DNA from: Deltaproteobacteria bacterium UBA5756
GTDB lineage: Bacteria > Desulfobacterota > Syntrophorhabdia > Syntrophorhabdales > Syntrophorhabdaceae
Reading direction: 5' to 3'
Assembly: GCA_002418985.1 (NCBI GenBank)
Contig: DIFE01000142.1
Location: 1 to 7,975, forward strand
DNA: 7,975 bases
The notes under the pieces were generated by a model that ran no database searches, was not told the origin of the DNA, and saw only the letters and a list, made by a program, of their open reading frames with translations. The stretch's first letter is position 1. Each line of letters opens with the position of its first letter. Of this stretch, positions 1 to 5,456 are shown one piece after another. The translations under genes were made by a program, and so were the position numbers.

Positions 1-26
1 AGCAACATTTCTTTGGACGACGACCA

Positions 27-60
27 TGGCCGGAGGGGACAACAACAACCTCTCCGGCCA
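27..60. repeat. Perfect-like inverted repeat (12-bp stem, 10-nt loop)
   Basis: The arms TGGCCGGAGGGG (27-38) and CCTCTCCGGCCA (49-60) pair over 12 positions with a single G-T wobble, around the A/C-only loop ACAACAACAA. No T-tract follows on either strand, so it is not a typical intrinsic terminator. It lies just beyond the stop of the truncated IS3 orfB, in DNA that does not look like IS3 sequence. It may belong to the end of another mobile element or to the genomic island that the IS entered. On the minus strand it would sit directly before an ATG at 27-25, but too little sequence is present to call a gene. The structure is certain; its function is unknown. Confidence 0.6.
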
Positions 61-65
61 GTTAA

Positions 66-725
66 TTATGCAATGGTCACAATAGCGCGAGAATGAATGG
101 TTGGAATAATGTGCGAGGCAACAACCGGTTTCGAGGTCATGCTCGATCCCCTGTCGGCATGGATCAGAAGCTGCCCCGGTTGAATCATCTGTTTCGTACA
201 TGTTTCTTCGATAAGTTTCTTCGCAAGGGAGGCAAGTTCCCTGCGGGCAACCATCCAGCCCGTCACATAGCGGCTGAAGATGTCGAGGATCACATAGAGA
301 TAATAATAAGTCCACTTCACCGGTCCCTTAAGCTTTGTTATGTCCCAGGACCACACTTCATTGGGGGCCCTTGCAAGGATCTCCGGCTTTGTATACAAAG
401 GACGGGACAACTGGTTCCTTCTTTCCTTCAATTCCCCTTCCTTCTCCAGGATGCGGTACATGGTGCGGATGGAGCAGATGTATCTCTTTTCATCAAGGAG
501 GGCCGCGTAGATCTCCTGCGGGGCCTTATCGACAAAGCGGTCCTCGTGAAGGACATCGAGGACTTCACTGCGCTCGCTGGAAGAAAGCGCGAGGGTAGAG
601 AGACGACGGGGCGGTTCTTTTGCTTCGGGCCGCTGCCACCGGTAGAAACCGCAGCGGGGCACGTTGAGGGCACGGCAGGCGGTCCTGACACCCACTTCGC
701 GGGCCAGCGAGGCGGTGACCGTCAT
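66..725 (-). pseudogene. IS3-family transposase OrfB, 3'-truncated
   Basis: This is the catalytic subunit of an IS3-type transposase, which carries out cut/copy-out transposition with a DDE RNase H-fold domain. Residues 1-100 contain the N-terminal helical region seen in IS3 OrfB proteins (GFYRW near 26-30, RTMYRIL near 87-93). The integrase core starts around 120, with the first catalytic Asp at 128 (VWSWDITKL) and the second at 191 (LIHADRGSSMTSKPV). Family members continue with a segment ending in an N-D-N-P-x-S-E motif that supplies the catalytic Glu. Here homology stops after residue 201 and an unrelated 18-residue tail runs to the stop, so about one third of the protein is missing. The start ATG (725-723) overlaps the orfA stop in an ATGA arrangement, which suggests translational coupling rather than the -1 frameshift of many IS3 elements. 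The product is predicted to be catalytically dead. Confidence 0.88.
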
Positions 726-1135
726 GAGTTCTCCTCTTCCTTTTCTAACCCCTGGAGAAGGGCTGCCACTTTTTTTTGGACCTCGATGATGAGCTCCGCT
801 TTTTTGAGCTTGTGGGTAAGCTTTGCATTATCTTTCTCCAGCTGGGCAATACGACGGGCATTACGATCGGGCCTGCGGGGAACGGGCCCTCTCTTCCTGG
901 GGACGAGGCCCTCTCTGATCTGGCGTCTCCACGAGGCCAGGTTTGACGAATAGATCCCTTCGCGGCGAAGAAGAGCGCCTATCTGGCCGGGTTCAGTGCA
1001 GGCGTCGGCCTCCCTGACGATACGGAGTTTGTACTCCGCGGTGAACTTCCGGCGTACCGCCTTCTCGGTGACCTCCGGGTCCGGGACCGCTTTGATGATT
1101 GGTTTCTCTGTGCCTATATTGCCGGGTACGATCAT
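722..1135 (-). CDS. IS3-family transposase OrfA (helix-turn-helix)
   Basis: This is the DNA-binding partner of the IS3 transposase, which recognises the terminal inverted repeats. The first half carries the usual HTH module (RRKFTAEYKLRIVREADAC, then GQIGALLRREGIYSSNLASW). The second half is a charged heptad-rich coiled coil (RRIAQLEKDNAKLTHKLKKAE), typical of OrfA multimerisation. The start chosen is the ATG at 1135-1133, with AGAAAGG about five bases upstream, giving 137 aa. A GTG at 1210 in the same frame lies in the terminal repeat and is an unlikely start. The reading frame is undamaged. Without a complete OrfB it cannot mobilise the element by itself, though it could act as a binding partner or inhibitor for related copies elsewhere (inference). 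Confidence 0.88.
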   Translation of the reverse strand: MIVPGNIGTEKPIIKAVPDPEVTEKAVRRKFTAEYKLRIVREADACTEPGQIGALLRREGIYSSNLASWRRQIREGLVPRKRGPVPRRPDRNARRIAQLEKDNAKLTHKLKKAELIIEVQKKVAALLQGLEKEEENS

Positions 1136-1189
1136 TGGACCTTTCTCTTTCAAACTTGCTTTCTCCTTCCCGTCCTCAGAGTCTAAACT

Positions 1190-1209
1190 ATTGGGTGGGA
1201 AGTGTCTCA
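1190..1209 (-). repeat. Putative IS3 terminal inverted repeat (orfA side)
   Basis: Read on the minus strand the end is TGAGACACTTCCCACCCAAT. It is assigned by position (between orfA and the resumption of integrase coding sequence) and by the conserved TG dinucleotide of IS3 tips. The partner repeat is absent from the window, so the assignment rests on one end only. Confidence 0.55.
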
Positions 1210-1610
1210 CTTATATTGGCACAGAGGGCGGCGGCCTGACCCCCCGCATAGTACACATGACAAAGAGGTTGTACGAAGTCCTGCAAAGTCGTCACGCTGC
1301 AAGAGATGAGAGCAAGCCCTGGGTGTTTTGGCACCGATATTGGAGCGCGAAGGAAAAGCGGTGGGTTGAGGGGCCCTACAAAGACAGAAAGGGGTTGATG
1401 AAGTCGCTCTGCAAGAAGGCTGAGGTGAAGTATTTCAGGTACCACCCCCTCCGGCATTATGGCGCATCGGTCCTCGACCATGCAAGGGTCCCTATCGGAT
1501 CAATACAAAAGATCCTTGGTCACGAGAAGAGAACGACGACCGAACTCTACATTCAGAGCATTAACGAGGCGGACATTGCCGCCATGGAGACGTATGAAGC
1601 CATCGGTTAG
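1210..1610 (+). pseudogene. Tyrosine recombinase (phage/island integrase), C-terminal fragment
   Basis: The fragment holds the distal half of the catalytic domain of a site-specific tyrosine recombinase. Visible active-site elements are the H-x-x-R box in YHPLRHYGAS (His 1443-1445, Arg 1452-1454), the following LGHEKRTTTELY box with its His, and the nucleophilic Tyr codon at 1548-1550. The stop is TAG at 1608-1610. The first catalytic Arg, the core-binding domain and the N-terminus are absent, replaced by the IS3 element whose tip ends at 1209. Open reading frame continues upstream into the IS, but that part does not resemble integrase. The 3' end points toward the 3' end of the tRNA-Arg gene 92 bp away, the normal position of an island integrase relative to its attachment site. 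The protein would be inactive. Confidence 0.85.
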
Positions 1611-1611
1611 A

Positions 1612-1632
1612 TTCTCACACGGTTTCTCACAC
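1612..1632. repeat. Short tandem direct repeat TTCTCACAC x2
   Basis: TTCTCACAC occurs at 1612-1620 and again at 1624-1632, a 12-bp period, immediately after the integrase stop. A second pair, ATAAGTTG at 1663-1670 and 1672-1679 (9-bp period), lies closer to the tRNA. Short spaced direct repeats between an integrase gene and its attachment site are the form expected of arm-type integrase binding sites. That role is inferred from location alone. Confidence 0.4.
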
Positions 1633-1702
1633 AAAACGATGGCAAGAGATAAGCCGGTTCGAATAAGTTGTATAAGTTGGCTATATTACAGGCAATAAGA
1701 AG

Positions 1703-1776
<74 letters not shown>

Positions 1777-1786
1777 GTGGTCAGTT

Positions 1787-1815
1787 ATTATAGCGGTTTT
1801 GACGGCTTATTTCAA
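1787..1815 (-). promoter_or_regulatory. sigma70-type promoter of tRNA-Arg
   Basis: On the minus strand TTGAAA (1815-1810) and a consensus TATAAT (1792-1787) are separated by exactly 17 bp. Transcription would begin around 1780, leaving only a few bases of 5' leader before the mature tRNA end at 1776. Confidence 0.85.
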
Positions 1816-1919
1816 CACAATCGGGGGAAGGCTCGCAACAGTGGCAAAAAACGGCTTCTTTTCATTATCTGCTTGAAAAAAAGCGACAGTAGGGTTATGT
1901 TGTTAGCGTTTACGAACTC

Positions 1920-1948
1920 TTGACATAATACTTTAACTTTCGCATATT
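1920..1948 (+). promoter_or_regulatory. Probable promoter of the small ribosomal-protein gene
   Basis: A consensus -35 TTGACA (1920-1925) is followed after 17 bp by CATATT (1943-1948, 4/6). This would give a very short leader, since the Shine-Dalgarno starts near 1951. An overlapping alternative pairs TTGTTA (1900-1905) with CATAAT (1924-1929, 5/6) over 18 bp, and would leave a more normal leader of about 25 nt. One of the two is likely used; the sequence alone does not decide which. Confidence 0.5.
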
Positions 1949-1962
1949 AAAGAGGTGGAGCA

Positions 1963-2055
1963 ATGGGCAGTGTAATGAAGTGGAGGAAAAAGAAGATCCG
2001 GAAACATAAATATAAAAAATTAAGAAGAAGAACGCGGCACCAGCGGAGGAAGTAG
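1963..2055 (+). CDS. AURKAIP1/COX24-type small ribosomal protein (bS22/mS38-like), 30 aa
   Basis: This 30-codon gene encodes an extremely basic peptide starting MGSVMKW and ending KYKKLRRRTRHQRRK. About two thirds of its residues are Lys or Arg. The MGSV start and the K-x-R/K-K-L-x-R-R-T-R-x-Q-R-R-K end match the AURKAIP1/COX24 domain, known as mitochondrial mS38 and as the roughly 33-residue mycobacterial small-subunit protein bS22. Those proteins bind 16S/12S rRNA near the decoding region, so a ribosomal role is inferred here. The ATG at 1963 is chosen because AGAGGTGGAG (1951-1960) gives a good Shine-Dalgarno and because it supplies the conserved MGSV start; the ATG at 1975 would remove it. 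A sigma70-like promoter lies just upstream. The last eleven codons and stop (2020-2055) overlap the end of nfo on the other strand. Confidence 0.87.
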   Translation: MGSVMKWRKKKIRKHKYKKLRRRTRHQRRK

Positions 2056-2853
2056 CGAGCGCATAGCTTCCATATTCATTTCGTCCATATTGCCCATCTC
2101 CGGTGTTTCCATCACACCGGCCAGATGGGCAAATCTTTTGTCTTTCATGAGCATCCTGAAAAATTTCAGGCCGATTTCACCACGGCCTATGTGCCAGTGG
2201 CGGTCCACATGTGTGCCGGCCGCCGCCTTTGAATCGTTAAGATGAAAGAAGCCGATCTTCTGACGCCCCAAAGTCTTTTCGAAGTCGCTCACAAACCCCT
2301 GCCAGACTGGCCTTTCCTTTATATTCGGTCCCGATTCGAAAAGGTGCGCCGTGTCGATGCAGAACAGGGTTTTGTCTTTGCGGGAGGTGCCCTCGTAGAT
2401 GCGCGCCAGCTCCTCAATGTTCTTTCCGAGTACATTTCCCTGGCCGGCGGTATTCTCTACGAGGATTGAGACATCGTATTCATCGTGTACGATATTGATG
2501 GCCCGGGCGATCATTTCCATACCCTTCGTTTTGTCCGGACGCGATCCGGGATGGACGACGAGGCCCGGAATGCCCAGTCTGGCACACAACGAAGCCTCGT
2601 GGAGCAATCCCTTCAAATTTCGCTCGTCTTCATCTATCTTCGCCAGGTTGGGAAGGTAGGAGAGATGCGCAAAAACAGGCAGTTCCGCGGACAGTCGGCC
2701 AAAGGCTGCCAGGTCGGCGTCCGAAAGCTCCCTTTGCGACCAGGAGCGCGGGTTCTTGACAAAGATCTGCACCACCTGGCACATGAGTTTCCTGGCCCGT
2801 TCGAGAGTGTCGTCAAACCCCTTTGATATGGAAACATGGAAGCCAATTTTCAT
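2020..2853 (-). CDS. nfo: Endonuclease IV (AP endonuclease, Nfo family)
   Basis: Endonuclease IV is a zinc-dependent base-excision-repair enzyme that cuts the backbone 5' of abasic sites and removes 3' blocking groups. At 277 aa it is close to the roughly 285 aa of the E. coli protein, and it folds as a xylose-isomerase-like TIM barrel. By motif comparison all nine trinuclear-zinc ligands are present: His63 (VFAHLSYLPN), His101 (VVHPGS), Glu133 (LVENTAG), Asp167 and His170 (CIDTAHLF), His204 (FFHLNDS), Asp217 and His219 (VDRHWH), and Glu249 (METPE). The ATG at 2853-2851 gives the family-typical start MKIGFHVSISKGF, although the Shine-Dalgarno is only a weak GGGGCGG. It is divergent from the phosphofructokinase gene. 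The C-terminal eleven residues (LLPPLVPRSSS) are encoded antisense to the small ribosomal-protein gene, and the Ser run is the complement of its AGA-AGA-AGA codons. Confidence 0.96.
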   Translation of the reverse strand: MKIGFHVSISKGFDDTLERARKLMCQVVQIFVKNPRSWSQRELSDADLAAFGRLSAELPVFAHLSYLPNLAKIDEDERNLKGLLHEASLCARLGIPGLVVHPGSRPDKTKGMEMIARAINIVHDEYDVSILVENTAGQGNVLGKNIEELARIYEGTSRKDKTLFCIDTAHLFESGPNIKERPVWQGFVSDFEKTLGRQKIGFFHLNDSKAAAGTHVDRHWHIGRGEIGLKFFRMLMKDKRFAHLAGVMETPEMGNMDEMNMEAMRSLLPPLVPRSSS

Positions 2854-2925
2854 CGCCGCCCCGGAATATACAGGATATTACAAAAACCCTTGCAAATAAA
2901 GACGGAAAGATGCTAAATGTAGAGC
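2854..2925. promoter_or_regulatory. Divergent intergenic region between nfo and phosphofructokinase
   Basis: This AT-rich 72-bp gap must hold the promoters of both divergent genes. A palindromic TTGCAA (2890-2895) could serve as a -35 element in either direction. Rightward it would face a poor CTAAAT at 2913-2918 (17 bp). Leftward it would face TATATT or TGTATA at 17-19 bp, near 2867-2873. None is close to consensus. Neither gene has a strong Shine-Dalgarno. Confidence 0.25.
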
Positions 2926-4179
2926 ATGGCAACAGAAACCATAGGGATCATCGTCGGCGGCGGTCCCGCACCGGGCATCAATGGAGTCATTAGTGCCGCA
3001 ACGATTGAAGCGATCAATTCAGGGAAAAAGGTCCTTGGTATCAAGGGTGGCTTTAAGGCCCTCTTCGAGGGAAACAAGGACATATTCGTTCCTCTGACGA
3101 TCGATGATGTCTCGAGGATACATGCCTCGGGAGGCTCCATTCTTCGAACATCGCGGGATAAACCGGAAAACGCCAAGGCGAAGTTCAAGACCCTCATGTC
3201 GACCCTGAAAGGGGCCGGCATCAAGTACCTCATAACCATAGGCGGCGACGGCACCCTTTACATGGCAAACTGGATCGAACGGGAGGCCCGCGGCTCCGTA
3301 AGCGTCGTGCATACCCCCAAAACCATCGACAACGACATACCCCTTCCCGGCGGTTTCTCCACATTCGGTTTTCAAACCGCCCGCCACGTCGGGGTTTACA
3401 TCGTCAACAACATTATCGAGGACGCCCGCACCATGGGCCGCTGGTATTTCATCACGACCATGGGAAGGCATGCCGGGCATCTGGCCCTCGGCATGGGTAA
3501 GGCCGCCGGCGCCACGTTGTCCATCATACCTGAAGAATTTCCCGAAGAAAAACTCTCTTTCAAAAAAGTCGCCGACACCCTCACGGGTGCCATCTTGAAA
3601 AGGCAGAGCATGGGCAGGGATTACGGAGTTGCCATCCTTGCCGAAGGAATCTCGGAAAAATTCGATCTTGAGGAACTCTCCAGTCTCGAAGAAGTAGAGC
3701 ACAACGAAAAAGGCGAGCTTCGGCTTTCCGAAATTCAGCTCGGCAGGGTCCTTAAAGATTTCGTGAACAAGACGCTCGTCGACATGGGCCTCGAGGTGGG
3801 CATCGTAGACAAGAACATCGGCTACGAACTCCGCGCAGCCAATCCCGTGCCTTACGACGTCGAGTACACCCGCAACCTCGGGTACGGTGCCGTCAGGTTC
3901 CTGCTCAAAGGGGGCACAGGCTCCATGATAGTATCTTATGAAGGCAACCTCAGGCCGGTTCCTTTTGTCGAAATGATCGACTACAAGACCGGCAAGGTGA
4001 AGATCAGGACCGTGGACACCACCACGGAGACCTACGAGGTGGCCAGAAAATATATGATACGGCTTGAGAGGGAAGACTTTGAAGGTTCCCATCTCGCACA
4101 GCTCGCCAGGACCGCCAACATGTCGCCGGAAAATTTCAAGGCACGTTTTGAATATGTGCTCGGCACACCACCCCGCTAA
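2926..4179 (+). CDS. 6-phosphofructokinase, long form with mixed ATP/PPi signature
   Basis: This enzyme phosphorylates fructose 6-phosphate at C1, the committed step of glycolysis; the PPi-linked forms also run in reverse. At 417 aa it is longer than the 320-aa bacterial ATP enzyme and belongs to the long PPi-type branch. Visible elements are the phosphate-donor loop GGGPAPGINGVI (11-22), GGDGT (106-110), PKTIDNDIPLPGG (131-143) with the catalytic base at Asp135, TTMGRHAGHLAL (177-188), and GYELRAANPVPYDVEYTRNLGY in the C-terminal half. PPi enzymes normally have Asp where Gly109 stands (GGDD) and Lys where Lys132 stands; E. coli-type ATP enzymes have Gly at both. This protein has Gly109 with Lys132, the combination also found in trypanosome and plant ATP enzymes, so ATP use is favoured over PPi (inference). 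The HD-GYP gene follows 38 bp later in the same direction. Confidence 0.93.
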   Translation: MATETIGIIVGGGPAPGINGVISAATIEAINSGKKVLGIKGGFKALFEGNKDIFVPLTIDDVSRIHASGGSILRTSRDKPENAKAKFKTLMSTLKGAGIKYLITIGGDGTLYMANWIEREARGSVSVVHTPKTIDNDIPLPGGFSTFGFQTARHVGVYIVNNIIEDARTMGRWYFITTMGRHAGHLALGMGKAAGATLSIIPEEFPEEKLSFKKVADTLTGAILKRQSMGRDYGVAILAEGISEKFDLEELSSLEEVEHNEKGELRLSEIQLGRVLKDFVNKTLVDMGLEVGIVDKNIGYELRAANPVPYDVEYTRNLGYGAVRFLLKGGTGSMIVSYEGNLRPVPFVEMIDYKTGKVKIRTVDTTTETYEVARKYMIRLEREDFEGSHLAQLARTANMSPENFKARFEYVLGTPPR

Positions 4180-4194
4180 ACACCCTTCTCAGGC

Positions 4195-4221
4195 ATGTCT
4201 AACCCCGCGCAGACAGCATGA
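4195..4221 (+). other. Possible 8-codon leader ORF coupled to the HD-GYP gene
   Basis: ATG at 4195 opens an eight-codon frame (MSNPAQTA) whose TGA (4219-4221) overlaps the ATG of the GAF/HD-GYP gene as ATGA. That gene has no evident Shine-Dalgarno of its own, so reinitiation from this mini-frame could help its translation. The mini-frame has only a weak CAGG upstream. It may equally be chance. Confidence 0.2.
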
Positions 4222-5456
4222 TAGACGAGAGGAAGAAATTCCAGGAAGTCCTCAATGTCGGCCTTGAAGTCATCCAGACCAGGGACATCGATATCCTTTT
4301 GGAGCGTATTCTCACAAAGGCCCGTCACCTGACGAACGCCGATGCCGGATCCATCTATATCAAGGATGGTGACACCCTTCTCTTCCGTTACACCCAGAAC
4401 GACACGCTGCAGAGACAGCTCCCCGCGGGCAGGAAGCTGATCTATTCCGCTTTTACCATTCCCGTCAGCAATCAATCCATCTCGGGCTATGTCGCCAACA
4501 CAGGAAAAGTCCTCAACCTCGAGGACGTTTACACCATCGGCGACACCGTACCCTTTTCCTTTGATCCGTCATACGATAAGCTTTCGGGATACAAGACACG
4601 ATCCGTCCTTTCCTTTCCCCTGAAGACCCACACAGAGGAAGTTGTCGGGGTGCTCCAGCTTATCAATGCCACGGACTCCGGTGGAAATATCATTCCCTTT
4701 CACGCCGACGACGAACCATTCGTAGTCCACTTTGCCAACAATGCCGCCATCGCCATTGAACGGGCAACGATGACCCGCGACATCATCCTGCGCATGATCA
4801 AGATGGCCGAACTGAGGGACCCCATGGAGACGGGCGCCCATGTAAACCGTGTTTCATCTTATTCCGTCGAACTCTACGAGGCGTGGGCCCTGTCAAGAGG
4901 CACCCCCAGGGCCGAGATCGAACAAAACAGGGACATCCTCAAGATGTCCGCCATGCTCCACGATGTCGGCAAGGTGGCCATCACCGATCTCATTCTCAAG
5001 AAGCCCGCCCGTCTCGACAGCTATGAATACGAAGTCATGAAACAGCACACCTATCTCGGAGCCCGGCTCTTCTCGCATCAGCGATCCGACTTCGACAAGG
5101 CGGCATTCCTGGTCACCCTTAACCACCACGAACGCTGGGACGGCAAGGGCTACCCCGGCTATATCGATTACACAACCGGTGAGCCCCTCTCCGGTTTCGA
5201 GGACTTAAGCGGCCGCCCCATCGGTAAGAAAGAAAAGGAGATACCCGTTTTCGGCCGCATAGTGGCCATAGCCGACGTCTTCGATGCGCTGAGTTCGGGG
5301 CGCTCCTACAAAGAGCCCTGGGAAGAAGAGCGCGTCCTTGAAACCATGGACCAGGAACGGGGCAAACACTTCGACCCCGAAATGCTCGACGTCTTCTTCT
5401 CCATCCTCGACGTAATCCGCAACATCATGCAGCTCTACCCCGACAATCAGGAATAG
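4218..5456 (+). CDS. GAF domain plus HD-GYP domain protein (predicted cyclic-di-GMP phosphodiesterase)
   Basis: This 412-aa cytoplasmic protein has no signal peptide or membrane segment. Residues about 22-182 form a GAF sensor domain (RILTKARHLTNADAGSIYI near 30-48, FPLKTHTEEVVGVLQLINA near 133-151, then FANNAAIAIERA). A short helical linker leads to an HD-GYP domain at about 190-400. The metal and catalytic set is intact: His208 (TGAHVNRV), His248-Asp249 with Lys252 (MLHDVGKVAI), His277, His303-His304-Glu305 followed by DGKGYPG with GYP at 311-313, Asp353 (IADVFDAL) and His384 (GKHFDP). HD-GYP proteins with this set hydrolyse cyclic-di-GMP to pGpG or GMP, so a signal-regulated phosphodiesterase is the likely role; the GAF ligand is unknown. 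The ATG at 4218 is the first in-frame start after a stop at 4200-4202. The 3' end overlaps the neighbouring minus-strand gene by 32 bp. It is likely cotranscribed with the phosphofructokinase gene. Confidence 0.93.
   Translation: MIDERKKFQEVLNVGLEVIQTRDIDILLERILTKARHLTNADAGSIYIKDGDTLLFRYTQNDTLQRQLPAGRKLIYSAFTIPVSNQSISGYVANTGKVLNLEDVYTIGDTVPFSFDPSYDKLSGYKTRSVLSFPLKTHTEEVVGVLQLINATDSGGNIIPFHADDEPFVVHFANNAAIAIERATMTRDIILRMIKMAELRDPMETGAHVNRVSSYSVELYEAWALSRGTPRAEIEQNRDILKMSAMLHDVGKVAITDLILKKPARLDSYEYEVMKQHTYLGARLFSHQRSDFDKAAFLVTLNHHERWDGKGYPGYIDYTTGEPLSGFEDLSGRPIGKKEKEIPVFGRIVAIADVFDALSSGRSYKEPWEEERVLETMDQERGKHFDPEMLDVFFSILDVIRNIMQLYPDNQE

Larger units (their letters stand above)
122..1209 (-). 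mobile_element. IS3-family insertion sequence, truncated at the orfB end
   Basis: The element runs right to left: terminal repeat (1190-1209), orfA, orfB. The orfA-proximal end is placed at 1209 because the minus strand there begins TGAGACACTTCCCACCC. It has the TG start usual for IS3 ends, and tyrosine-recombinase coding sequence resumes at once on the plus strand. The opposite end is missing: IS3 OrfB similarity ends near 122, and no sequence like the reverse of the intact repeat is found in 1-121. A target duplication therefore cannot be checked. The simplest reading is insertion into an integrase gene followed by a deletion that removed the orfB end together with the 5' part of the integrase. 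The left boundary is approximate. Confidence 0.75.

Noticed and set aside
1..27. Start of a minus-strand gene at ATG 27-25 running off the left edge
   Set aside because: Only nine codons (MVVVQRNVA) are present, with no recognisable protein and only a hairpin upstream. This is not enough to call a gene.
93..953. 286-codon open frame on the plus strand
   Set aside because: It runs antisense through IS3 orfB and orfA, has no recognisable domain, and its composition is explained by the transposase codons on the other strand.
996..1209. Upstream part of the open frame that continues into the integrase fragment
   Set aside because: This stretch is antisense to IS3 orfA and the terminal repeat and has no recombinase similarity. 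The real integrase sequence starts after 1209.
1611..1702. Rho-independent terminator for tRNA-Arg
   Set aside because: The minus strand downstream of the tRNA has no GC-rich hairpin followed by a T-run; only short direct repeats are seen.
3019..4092. 357-codon open frame on the minus strand
   Set aside because: It is a shadow of the phosphofructokinase gene, whose product is fully recognisable; the reverse frame has no family features.
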